Shown here piece by piece: positions 32,279-40,593 of a stretch of 64,000 nucleotides of DNA (positions within the stretch are counted from its first letter, which is position 1; every line of letters starts with the position of its first letter). A program made the translations under genes and the position numbers. A model generated the notes under the pieces. It did no database searches. It was given only the letters and a program-made list of their open reading frames with translations, and was not told the origin of the DNA. Source of the DNA: Actinacidiphila yanglinensis (GTDB lineage: Bacteria > Actinomycetota > Actinomycetes > Streptomycetales > Streptomycetaceae). The stretch is taken from contig NZ_FNVU01000011.1 of NCBI RefSeq assembly GCF_900107965.1, positions 186,001 to 250,000 on the forward strand. The letters run 5' to 3'.

Positions 32279-35200
32279 GTGGACGACAGCGTGGTGGAGG
32301 ACGGCGTGAGGAAGGCGCGGGCGGGCACGGCAGCCGAGGGCGACCCCGAGCAGGGGTGGCTCCGCAGGCTGACCGGCTATGCGTGGCGGTACCGGCGCAA
32401 TGTGCTGCTATCGCTCGGCGCGTCCCTGGCGGGCATGGGCGTCACCGCCCTCGTGCCGCTCGTCCCCAAGCTGATCATCGACGACGTCATCGTCAAGCAC
32501 GACAAGCCGCTCGCCCCCTGGGCGATCGCGCTGCTGGTCGCCGCCGTCGTGGTCTACGTCCTGACCTACATGCGGCGGTTCTACGGCGGTCGGCTCGCGC
32601 TCGACGTGCAGCACGACCTGCGGGACGAGATGTTCCGGTCGATCATGCGGCTGGACGGCCGCCGCCAGGACGAGCTGAGCACCGGCCAGGTCGTCGGCCG
32701 CGCCACCAGTGACCTCCAGCTGATCCAGGGGCTGCTGTTCATGTTGCCCGTCATGATCGGCAACCTCCTGCTGTTCCTCCTCTCCCTCGTGGTGATGTTC
32801 GTCCTCTCGCCGACGCTGACCCTGGTCGCGCTGGCCGTCGCCCCCGCCCTGTGGTTCATCGCCAACCGTTCCCGCAAGCGGCTCTTCCCCGCGACCTGGT
32901 ACGCCCAGGGGCAGGCGGCGGCCGTCGCGGGAATCGTCGACGGGTCGGTCACCGGCGTGCGGGTGGTCAAGGGCTTCGGCCAGGAGCAGCAGGAGATGGA
33001 CAAGCTGCAGAAAGTGGGCCGCCGCCTGTTCGCCGGCCGGCTTCGCACCGTCCGGCTCAACGCCCGGTACACCCCTGCGCTCCAGGCGGTCCCCTCGCTC
33101 GGGCAGATCGGCATGCTCGCCCTCGGCGGTTGGATGGCCGCCCGCGGCCAGATCACCCTGGGCACCTTCGTCGCTTTCTCCACCTACCTCGCCCAGCTGA
33201 CCGGCCCGGTCCGGATGCTGACCATGATGCTGACCGTCGGCCAGCAGGCCCGCGCCGGAGTCGAGCGCGTCCTCGAACTCATCGACACCCGCCCCACCCT
33301 CGAAGAGGGCACCAAGACCCTGCCGCCGAACGCCCCCGCCACGGTCGACTTCGACCACGTCTCCTTCGGCTACAGCACCCAGCGTCCCGTCCTCGACGGC
33401 TTCGACCTGAGTATCGAACCGGGCGAGACGGTCGCCGTCGTCGGCGCCTCCGGTTCCGGCAAGTCCACCGTTTCCCTGCTGCTGCCCCGGATGTACGACG
33501 TGACCGGCGGCGCGGTCCGCATCGGCGGTGTCGACGTCCGCGAGCTGACCTTCTCCTCACTGCGGTCGGCGATCGGGCTGGTCCCCGAGGACAGCTTCCT
33601 GTTCTCCGACACCGTCCGGGCCAACATCGCCTACGGCAAGCCCGACGCCACCGACGAGGAGGTCCTGGCGGCCACCCGCGCCGCCCAGGCGCACGACTTC
33701 ATCAGCGCCCTCCCCGACGGCTACGACACGGTGGTCGGCGAGCAGGGCCTGACCCTCTCCGGCGGCCAGCGGCAGCGCGTCGCCCTGGCCCGCGCGATAC
33801 TCACCGACCCCCGGCTGCTGCTCCTGGACGACGCCACCTCTGCGGTGGACGCGCGCGTCGAGGCGGAGATCTTCGACGCGCTGCGCGAGGTGATGCGCGG
33901 CCGCACCACCCTGCTGATCGCCCACCGCCGCTCCACCCTCGCCCTCGCCGACCGGATCGCCGTCCTGGACGCGGGGCGGCTGGCCGACGTGGGCACCCAC
34001 GACGAACTCCAGGCCCGGAGCCCGCTGTACCGTGCGCTGCTCACCGACCCCGACGCGCTCGGTGCCGACGTGGTCGAACTCGACCCGGCCGGCGTCTCGG
34101 CGGCGCGGACCCCGGCGCCATGCGGCCACGACCTTGCCGCCGACGGCACCTGCACCGACCCGGACTGCCTGCTGCTGGCCGAGGACGACGCGGTGGCCGA
34201 GGCGGAGTCGGTGCGGGACGCGGCAGGCATCACCCCGGAGCTGTGGCCCGAGCACCTCAGGCCGACCGACGAGGACGACACCGACGGCCGCTCGGCGGCG
34301 CCGGTGCCGTCGGCCGCGACCGCGCGCCGGGCCACGGCCGGGCCGGGCGGAATGGCGGGCGCGCTCGCCGGCATGCCCGCCACCCCGGACCTGCTCGCCA
34401 AGGTCGCGGAACTCCCGCCCGCCCTCGACACCCCGGACGTCGACGAGGACGAGGCACGCGGCGCCGACCGCGTCTTCGGGCTGCGAAGCATGCTGCGCGG
34501 CTTCCGCACCCCGCTGCTGCTCAGCCTGCTGCTCGTCGCCGTCGACGCCATCGCGGGACTGCTGCTGCCGATCCTGATCCGGCACGGCATCGACGCGGGC
34601 GTGCGGCAGCATGCGCTGCAGGCGGTGTGGACGTCCTCCCTGCTCGGGCTGGGTCTGGTCCTGGTGCAGTGGGTGGTGGAGTGGGGCTCGACCCTGCTGA
34701 CCGGCCGCACCGGCGAGCGCGTCCTGTACACGCTGCGTGTGAAGATCTTCGCCCACCTGCACCGGCTCGGACTCGACTTCTACGAGCGGGAGTTGTCCGG
34801 TCGCATCATGACCCGGATGACCACGGACGTGGACGCGCTGTCCACGTTCCTCCAGACGGGCCTGGTCACGGCTCTGGTCAGCGTGCTGACCTTCGTCGGC
34901 ATCCTGGTGGCGCTGCTGGCCATCGACGTCCAGCTGGCCCTGATGGTCTTCGCCACCCTGCCCCTGCTGGTGATCGGCACCTGGATCTTCCGCCGCAAGT
35001 CCGTGCGGGCGTACGAATCCGCGCGCGAGCGGATCGCGGTCGTCAACGCCGACCTGCAGGAGCACGTCGCCGGCCTGCGGGTGGTCCAGGCGTTCCGCGG
35101 CGAGCAGCACGGTGCCCGGCGCTTCCTCACCCGCAGCGACGAGTACCGCACCGCCCGGGTGCGCGGCCAGTTCCTGATCTCGGTGTACTTCCCCTTCGTG

Positions 35201-36211
35201 CAACTGCTGTCCAGCGCGGCCGCGGCACTGGTGCTGATCGTCGGCGCCCACCGGGTCGACGCGGGCACCCTCACCGCCGGCGCCCTGGTCGCCTACCTGC
35301 TCTACATCGACCTGTTCTTCTCCCCCGTGCAGCAGCTCTCCCAGGTCTTCGACGGCTTCCAGCAGGCCAGCGTCTCGCTCGGCCGTATCCGCGAACTGCT
35401 GCGCGAACCCACCACCACGCCCGCAGTGCGGGACCCGCGACCGGTGCAGCGCCTGCGGGGCGAGATCACCTTCCAGGACGTCCACTTCCGCTACGGCGGG
35501 GCCGACGCCGAGGGTGCCGACGCCCTGTCCGGCATCGACCTGCGGGTGCCGGCGGGCCAGACCGTCGCCTTCGTCGGTGAGACCGGTGCGGGAAAGTCGA
35601 CACTCGTCAAGCTCGTCGCGCGCTACTACGACCCGACCGGCGGTGCGGTGCTCGTCGACGGCACCGACATCCGCGAACTCGACCTGACCGGCTACCGGCA
35701 GCAACTCGGTGTCGTCCCCCAGGAGCCGTACCTGTTCGCGGGCACCATCCGCGACGCCATCGCCTACGGGCGGATGGACGCGACCGACGCCGAGGTGGAG
35801 GCCGCCGCCCGCGCGGTGGGCGCCGACGCGATGATCGCGACGCTCGAAGGCGGCTACCTCCACCAGGTCACCGAGCGCGGCCGGAACCTTTCCGCGGGAC
35901 AGCGGCAACTGATCGCGCTGGCCCGCGCCGAACTCGTCGATCCCGTCGTCCTGTTGCTCGACGAGGCCACCGCGGCGCTCGACCTCGCCACCGAGGCCCT
36001 GGTCAACCAGGCCGCCGACCGGCTCTCCGTGCGCCGCACCACCCTGGTGGTCGCGCACCGGCTCAGCACCGCCGCCCGGGCCGACCGGGTCGTGGTCCTC
36101 GACCACGGCCGTGTCATCGAGGACGGCACCCACGACGAACTGCTCGCCCGGGGCGGTAGGTACGCCGAGCTGTGGCGGACCTTCACCGGCGAGGTCCGCG
36201 CGGCGGCCTGA
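32279..36211 (+). CDS. Fused double ABC exporter with one degenerate ATP site
   Basis: Two complete TMD-NBD half-exporters in one 1310-residue chain. First half: six-helix TMD (about 35-330), NBD with Walker A GASGSGKST near 389, signature LSGGQRQRV, Walker B LLLLDDATSA with D518 where a catalytic Glu is usual, H-loop IAHRR. Second half: TMD about 745-1045, Walker A GETGAGKST, signature LSAGQRQL, Walker B VLLLDEATAALD with E1229. This matches heterodimeric exporters with one non-hydrolytic site. The roughly 150-residue linker holds a Cys/His cluster (C615, H617, C625, C630) that could bind a metal. GTG start; two other GTGs shortly downstream are possible. Drug or lipid export is inferred. 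Confidence 0.9.
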   Translation: MDDSVVEDGVRKARAGTAAEGDPEQGWLRRLTGYAWRYRRNVLLSLGASLAGMGVTALVPLVPKLIIDDVIVKHDKPLAPWAIALLVAAVVVYVLTYMRRFYGGRLALDVQHDLRDEMFRSIMRLDGRRQDELSTGQVVGRATSDLQLIQGLLFMLPVMIGNLLLFLLSLVVMFVLSPTLTLVALAVAPALWFIANRSRKRLFPATWYAQGQAAAVAGIVDGSVTGVRVVKGFGQEQQEMDKLQKVGRRLFAGRLRTVRLNARYTPALQAVPSLGQIGMLALGGWMAARGQITLGTFVAFSTYLAQLTGPVRMLTMMLTVGQQARAGVERVLELIDTRPTLEEGTKTLPPNAPATVDFDHVSFGYSTQRPVLDGFDLSIEPGETVAVVGASGSGKSTVSLLLPRMYDVTGGAVRIGGVDVRELTFSSLRSAIGLVPEDSFLFSDTVRANIAYGKPDATDEEVLAATRAAQAHDFISALPDGYDTVVGEQGLTLSGGQRQRVALARAILTDPRLLLLDDATSAVDARVEAEIFDALREVMRGRTTLLIAHRRSTLALADRIAVLDAGRLADVGTHDELQARSPLYRALLTDPDALGADVVELDPAGVSAARTPAPCGHDLAADGTCTDPDCLLLAEDDAVAEAESVRDAAGITPELWPEHLRPTDEDDTDGRSAAPVPSAATARRATAGPGGMAGALAGMPATPDLLAKVAELPPALDTPDVDEDEARGADRVFGLRSMLRGFRTPLLLSLLLVAVDAIAGLLLPILIRHGIDAGVRQHALQAVWTSSLLGLGLVLVQWVVEWGSTLLTGRTGERVLYTLRVKIFAHLHRLGLDFYERELSGRIMTRMTTDVDALSTFLQTGLVTALVSVLTFVGILVALLAIDVQLALMVFATLPLLVIGTWIFRRKSVRAYESARERIAVVNADLQEHVAGLRVVQAFRGEQHGARRFLTRSDEYRTARVRGQFLISVYFPFVQLLSSAAAALVLIVGAHRVDAGTLTAGALVAYLLYIDLFFSPVQQLSQVFDGFQQASVSLGRIRELLREPTTTPAVRDPRPVQRLRGEITFQDVHFRYGGADAEGADALSGIDLRVPAGQTVAFVGETGAGKSTLVKLVARYYDPTGGAVLVDGTDIRELDLTGYRQQLGVVPQEPYLFAGTIRDAIAYGRMDATDAEVEAAARAVGADAMIATLEGGYLHQVTERGRNLSAGQRQLIALARAELVDPVVLLLDEATAALDLATEALVNQAADRLSVRRTTLVVAHRLSTAARADRVVVLDHGRVIEDGTHDELLARGGRYAELWRTFTGEVRAAA

Positions 36212-36229
36212 GCCCCGTCGCACCCAGCC

Positions 36230-36262
36230 GGTCCGGCCCTGCCGCCCGAGCGGGGCCGGACC
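36230..36262. terminator. Bidirectional terminator between ABC exporter and LysR gene
   Basis: GGTCCGGCCC (36230-36239) pairs with GGGCCGGACC (36253-36262), a perfect 10-bp GC stem between two convergent genes. Confidence 0.75.
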
Positions 36263-36272
36263 CGGCCCAAGG

Positions 36273-37175
36273 TCAGGCGGCGTCCGCCCAGTGGGCCCGC
36301 AGCGTGTCGACGGCGGCCGTGATCGACGGCCGCCGCGACGCGCCCTCCCGCCACAGCGCGTACAACCTCCGTACCGGCGCCGGATCCAGCCGCAGCACCC
36401 GCACCCCGTCGGGCAGCGGCCCCCTGCCCAGCCGCGGCACCAGCGCGATGCCCAACCCGGCCTGCACCAGGGCCACCTGAGTGCCGTACTCACCCACCTG
36501 GTAGGCCATATCGGGTTCGGTGCCGGACTCCCGCAGCGTCCGTACCAGCCACTCGTGGCACACCGATCCGGGCGGCTGGCAGATCCACCGCTCGCTCGCG
36601 ACGTCGGCCCGCTGCACCGCCTCCCGGTCAGCCAACCGGTGCTCCGCGGGCACCAGCACATCGCACCGGTCGTCCCCGATGACCACCCGTCCCAGCCCGT
36701 CCGGCACCGGCAACGGAGCGATGTCCCAGTCGTGCGCCACCGCCAGGTCGACCGCGCCCCGAGCCACCAGGTCGACCGACAGATGGGCGTCCACCTCGAC
36801 CAACCGCAGGTCCAGCGCCGGGTACGCGGCGGCCAACTCGGCGAGCACCGACGGCAGCAGCCCGCAGGCCGCGGTGGGGAAGGCCGCCACCGTCAACCGC
36901 CCTCCCGGACGGCCGCGTTGCTCCTCCAAGGCGACCTCCGCCGCCTCGACCACCCGCATCAGCTCCTGCGCCGTGTCCACCAGCAGCCGCGCCGCATCGG
37001 TCAGCGCCACCCCGCGGCCCTGCCGTTCGAGCAGCACCGATCCGGCCTCGCGCTCCAGCTTCGCGATCTGCTGGGAGATCGCCGACGGCGTGTAACCCAG
37101 TGCCGCGGCCGCCGCCCCGATCGACCCGTGGGTGTGCACCGCGTGCAACGCCTTCAGCCGCGCGAGATCGAGCAC
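36273..37175 (-). CDS. LysR-family transcriptional regulator
   Basis: 300 residues. The N-terminal winged HTH (LARLKALHAVHTHGSIGAAAAALGYTPSAISQQIAKLEREAGSVLLER) is followed by a periplasmic-binding-protein-like effector domain (about 90-290). GTG start, since the frame begins there with a purine-rich sequence upstream. It is not divergent from a neighbour, so its target is unclear. The sugar-isomerase-like gene 108 bases upstream on the same strand is a possible partner. Confidence 0.9.
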   Translation of the reverse strand: MLDLARLKALHAVHTHGSIGAAAAALGYTPSAISQQIAKLEREAGSVLLERQGRGVALTDAARLLVDTAQELMRVVEAAEVALEEQRGRPGGRLTVAAFPTAACGLLPSVLAELAAAYPALDLRLVEVDAHLSVDLVARGAVDLAVAHDWDIAPLPVPDGLGRVVIGDDRCDVLVPAEHRLADREAVQRADVASERWICQPPGSVCHEWLVRTLRESGTEPDMAYQVGEYGTQVALVQAGLGIALVPRLGRGPLPDGVRVLRLDPAPVRRLYALWREGASRRPSITAAVDTLRAHWADAA

Positions 37176-37283
37176 GCTCCCGGTCCCCTTTCCCTCTCCC
37201 TACCAGCTCGGTGCCGACCCGCTGCCCGACGCACGGGGGCACCCCGGCCTCCGCGGGTCGGCGACCCGGCGGAGCCACACGGC

Positions 37284-38081
37284 TCAGGCCGACTCCGACA
37301 GCAGCCGCGCCAGATGCTCCCGCCCCGCCTCCAACAGGCCCGGCAGGTCCTCCGCCTGCGGATACCACCTCTTCTCGTACTCCCAGCACAGCCATCCGTC
37401 CCACTCGGCGCGGCTGAGCACCTCGACGGTCTCCGCCAGCGGCAGCGCGCCCTTGCCGAGCGGCAGCGGCGTCCGGTCCTCGGTCGAGGCGATGTCCTTG
37501 ACCTGCACGTAGCCCAGGAAGGGCGCGAGCGCCGGATACGTCGAGGACGGCTGCTCCCCGGCAAGCCAGGTGTGCATCACATCCCAGATCGCTCCCACCG
37601 CGCGGTGCCCGACGGTGCCCAGCACCCGCGCCACGTCGGCGCCGGCCCGGTGCGAGTCGTGCGTCTCCAGCAGCACGCGCACTCCGCGGTCCGCCGCGAG
37701 TGGCGCCACCGCGGCCAGCCGGCGCTCGGCCAGAGCATCGGCCTCGGCCGCGGGCAGGTCGCCGCCGCCCGGGAAGACCCGGACGAAGGAGGCCCCCAGG
37801 TCGGCAGCGAGGTCCAACGCGGCCTCGATCTCGGCCAGCACCGGGCCGTCCTCGCCGGGCGCGGCCACCTTGGCGTAGGCGGCGACAGTGAGGACGGTGA
37901 TGCCTGCCGAGGCGAACTGCTCGGCCACGCGGGCGCGTTCACCGGCGGACAGTCCCGGGTGGACCGGTTCCTCCTCGCTCGCGCGCAACTCGACGCCGTG
38001 GTAGCCGTGCTCCGCCGCGAGCTGCAGTACCTGCTCGACGGGCAGTGCGGGAAGTCCGAGTGTGGAGAAGGCGAATCTCAT
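37284..38081 (-). CDS. Sugar phosphate isomerase/epimerase (AP2Ec TIM barrel)
   Basis: 265 residues of the xylose-isomerase-like TIM-barrel superfamily, which holds sugar and keto-sugar isomerases, epimerases and inosose dehydratases. Likely metal/catalytic residues are E139 (LLETHDSH), D167 and H170 (WDVMH), and E234 (CWEYEKRW); K195 lies in VQVKDI. The ATG has no clear Shine-Dalgarno but follows a TAGTGT -10-like hexamer at leaderless spacing. The substrate is unknown. It is a different subgroup from the isomerase at 42893. Confidence 0.85.
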   Translation of the reverse strand: MRFAFSTLGLPALPVEQVLQLAAEHGYHGVELRASEEEPVHPGLSAGERARVAEQFASAGITVLTVAAYAKVAAPGEDGPVLAEIEAALDLAADLGASFVRVFPGGGDLPAAEADALAERRLAAVAPLAADRGVRVLLETHDSHRAGADVARVLGTVGHRAVGAIWDVMHTWLAGEQPSSTYPALAPFLGYVQVKDIASTEDRTPLPLGKGALPLAETVEVLSRAEWDGWLCWEYEKRWYPQAEDLPGLLEAGREHLARLLSESA

Positions 38082-38191
38082 TCGCCGGACACTAGGCACG
38101 GGTCAGCGCTCGGTCAACAGGGATCAGGTCCGGCGAGCCGCGCTCCGGCCTCTTGAGCACGCCCGGCCGGCACGCCCTTCCCCCGCTCCGG

Positions 38192-39112
38192 CTACAGCCC
38201 CAAACGCCAGTCCTGGCCCGTCAACCGGTGCCCGAAACTCTGGTGCTGCTGCTCGGCGACCAGCTCGAAACCTGCCCGCTCGTAGATCCTGCGCGCGTCG
38301 GCCAGCACGTCGTTGGTCCACAGTACGAGTTCGGTGTAAGCGGCCTGACGGGCGAACGCGACGCACGTGTCCACCAGCCGCCCGCCTATCCCGTGTCCGC
38401 GTGCGGCCGGATCGACCAGCAGCAGTCTCAACCGCGCGGTGTCGGGTGCTTCGTCCCGGACGCAGAAGACGCATCCGGCCCGCTCCCCGTCGAGTTCGGC
38501 CACCCACATGGCCTCACGCTCGGGGTCGTGATCGGCGGCGAAGTCCGCCACGATCCGCGCCACCAGGGCTTCGTATCCCTCATCCCATCCGTACTCGGCC
38601 GCGTAGACCGCGGCATTGCGCTCGATCGCCCAGCCCAGGTCGCCCGGACGGGGGGAGCGCAGCTTCACCCGCGGACCGGTGGTGATCCGGTGGTCGTCAT
38701 GCAGGATCTCCCGCACCGTGCTCATCGCCTCCGTCAGCCGCGGCCTGTCCGCCGGCGCTATCCGGCCGACGAGAGCACCCACCGCCTCACGAGAACGCTC
38801 CTCCAGCAAGGAGGCCGCCTCTTTCCCGTGCGCGGTCAGCTCTATCCGCTGCCGCCTCGCGTCCTCGTCGGAGGGTCTGCGCGTGACGAGCTGCCGCTCC
38901 TCGAACCTCGCCAGCATCCGGCTGAGATGACCGGCGTCGAGCGACAGCTCCACCCGCAGGTCGGCCGCATCCGTGCGGCGCCCGTGCGCGAGTTCGTAGA
39001 GCACGCGGGCCTCGGTCAGCGTGAACGGCGTGTGCAGGTGGCGGCTGTAGTCGAGCGCGCCGATGAGGTTGGTGTAGAAGCGGTTGAACGCGCGGATCTC
39101 CTGGATTGCCAT
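38192..39112 (-). CDS. MarR-GNAT fusion protein
   Basis: A 306-residue two-domain protein. Residues 1-140 form a MarR winged helix (TLTEARVLYELAHG, DLRVELSLDAGHLSRMLARFEERQLVTRRPSDEDARR). Residues 155-306 form a GNAT acetyltransferase with the acetyl-CoA motif LVDPAARGHGIGGRLVDTCV and the terminal YERAGFELVAEQQHQSFG. This fusion is a known family annotated bifunctional helix-turn-helix/GNAT. It may sense a small molecule and acetylate it or a protein. RBS GAGG precedes the ATG. A 17-bp inverted repeat just upstream is a candidate self-operator. Confidence 0.92.
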   Translation of the reverse strand: MAIQEIRAFNRFYTNLIGALDYSRHLHTPFTLTEARVLYELAHGRRTDAADLRVELSLDAGHLSRMLARFEERQLVTRRPSDEDARRQRIELTAHGKEAASLLEERSREAVGALVGRIAPADRPRLTEAMSTVREILHDDHRITTGPRVKLRSPRPGDLGWAIERNAAVYAAEYGWDEGYEALVARIVADFAADHDPEREAMWVAELDGERAGCVFCVRDEAPDTARLRLLLVDPAARGHGIGGRLVDTCVAFARQAAYTELVLWTNDVLADARRIYERAGFELVAEQQHQSFGHRLTGQDWRLGL

Positions 39113-39134
39113 GACGACCTCGATTCCGAAATTT

Positions 39135-39151
39135 CTTTGCCTGAGTCAAAG
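39135..39151. promoter_or_regulatory. Inverted repeat upstream of the MarR-GNAT gene
   Basis: CTTTG-N7-CAAAG lies 23 bases before the start codon in an AT-rich stretch unusual for this window. MarR proteins commonly bind such palindromes to regulate themselves. TTGACT within it, read on the minus strand, could also serve as a -35. Confidence 0.55.
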
Positions 39152-39206
39152 GTATGCCCGCGCCGACGCCGGGCGAAAGCCCCGTTTCCCAGCCTGTGGA
39201 CAACTC

Positions 39207-40304
39207 TCAGCGGGCGCTGCCGGACGGCGGCGCGGTGGAGCCGCGGACCATCAACTCGGTGGCCACCGTGGCCATCGCACCGGGCGGCGGAGCCGACCGT
39301 CCCAGCACCAACCGGCCGGCCCGTGCGCCGGCCTCCTGGAGCGGGATCCGCACCGTGGTCAGCGCGGGTGCGGCGTCCACGCTGAAGGGCAGATCATCGA
39401 AGCCCGCCACGGAGACATCCCCGGGAACGCTCAGTCCGCGGTCGCGAAGAGCCGCGCAGACCCCGAGCGCGGCCGTGTCGTTGGCCGCCACGATCGCCGT
39501 GACGGCGGGATCCTTGCGCAGGAGTTCCAGCGCGCCGTCGTAGCCGGAGGAGCGGTCGTAGCCGCCATGCACGACGGGCCGGCCCGGCAGATCCCGGAAC
39601 TCCTCTCCCGCCGCGACCTCCGGCGCGAGTCCGTACGCCGCGAGAGCCGCCCGGTGGCCTTCGAGGCGGTGGCGCGTCGTGCTGCGTTCGAGCGGGCCGG
39701 CCACGCAGCCGATCCGGCGGTGCCCCAATGAGAGGAGGTGCTCGGTCAGCCGCCGGGCTCCGCCGCGGTTGTCGAAGGCGATGGTGGTGATCTCCGCCCC
39801 GGCGTCCGGCAGTGGGGGGCGCCCGCACAGCACGATCCGGGTGCCTGAGGCGGCGAGCCGCGCCAGCCGGGCGGTCACCGCGGCGGTGTGCTGCCGGTCC
39901 TCGACCGCGCCGCCGGTCAGCACCACGCCGGCCGCGCGCTGGCGTTCGAGCAGAGTGAGATACGTGAGTTCGGCCTCGGGCGAACCACCGGTGTTGCAGA
40001 CGACCGCGAGCTTTCCGTCGCCCGGGAGGCGCCCGGGGCCTGCCGCGATCTCGCGCTGGAGGGCGCTGGCGATCAGGCCGAAGAAGGGGTCCGCCACGTC
40101 GTTGACGAGAACGCCGACGAGATCGGAGCTGGCGGCCGCGAGGGCCCGTGCCTGCCCGTTGACGACGTAGTCCAGTTCCGCCACGGCCCGCCGTACCCGC
40201 TCGCGCGTGCTGCCGGCCACCGGGTAGTTGCCGTTGAGCACCCGTGAGACGGTCGCCGACGACACGCCTGCGCGCGCCGCGACGTCGGCCAGCGTCACTG
40301 CCAT
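39207..40304 (-). CDS. LacI-family transcriptional regulator
   Basis: 365 residues. The N-terminal HTH and hinge (TLADVAARAGVSSATVSRVLNG, then VRRAVAELDYVVN) are followed by a ribose-binding-protein-like domain (70-350) with DLVGVLVNDVADPF and FDDLPFSVDAAPALTTV. GAGGAGG lies upstream of the ATG. It is divergent from the oxidoreductase-DUF993-isomerase operon, with two AAGCGCTT-cored operators in the 289-bp intergenic region. It is therefore almost certainly the sugar-responsive repressor of that operon and of itself. Confidence 0.92.
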   Translation of the reverse strand: MAVTLADVAARAGVSSATVSRVLNGNYPVAGSTRERVRRAVAELDYVVNGQARALAAASSDLVGVLVNDVADPFFGLIASALQREIAAGPGRLPGDGKLAVVCNTGGSPEAELTYLTLLERQRAAGVVLTGGAVEDRQHTAAVTARLARLAASGTRIVLCGRPPLPDAGAEITTIAFDNRGGARRLTEHLLSLGHRRIGCVAGPLERSTTRHRLEGHRAALAAYGLAPEVAAGEEFRDLPGRPVVHGGYDRSSGYDGALELLRKDPAVTAIVAANDTAALGVCAALRDRGLSVPGDVSVAGFDDLPFSVDAAPALTTVRIPLQEAGARAGRLVLGRSAPPPGAMATVATELMVRGSTAPPSGSAR

Positions 40305-40451
40305 ATCGGTCCTGACCTCCTCGTGCGACGGCTGGGTTCGTGGAGCCTGCCGAGAAGCGTCGTCCGGCCACCGCGGCACATGCTCTCACCTCGGCGGCAC
40401 GCGCGGCAGCGGCTGGACCGCCAGGCGGCCCGTGATGCCCGCCGGGTTCCA

Positions 40452-40463
40452 GCAAGCGCTTAC
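40452..40463. promoter_or_regulatory. LacI-family operator 1
   Basis: GCAAGCGCTTAC has the palindromic core AAGCGCTT typical of LacI/CcpA-type operators. It is placed between the two divergent promoters, 70 bases centre to centre from operator 2, a spacing that would allow DNA looping. Confidence 0.8.
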
Positions 40464-40482
40464 CTGCGCCTCCAGGAGAGTC

Positions 40483-40512
40483 TTGTCGACCCCTGTCCTC
40501 ACAAGCTAGCGT
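40483..40512 (+). promoter_or_regulatory. Candidate promoter of the DUF993 operon
   Basis: TTGTCG (40483-40488) and TAGCGT (40507-40512) are separated by 18 bases. Operator 2 starts nine bases after the -10, that is, over the expected transcription start, which fits repression. Confidence 0.55.
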
Positions 40513-40521
40513 GATGCGGAA

Positions 40522-40533
40522 GAAAGCGCTTGC
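40522..40533. promoter_or_regulatory. LacI-family operator 2
   Basis: GAAAGCGCTTGC, read on the other strand GCAAGCGCTTTC, shares GCAAGCGCTT with operator 1. It lies just downstream of the candidate -10 of the oxidoreductase operon. Confidence 0.8.
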
Positions 40534-40593
40534 TATACAGATTCCCCACCGTCGGCGTTCGCGCCTCACCTCGACCGCTCAGGAGAGTCATCC

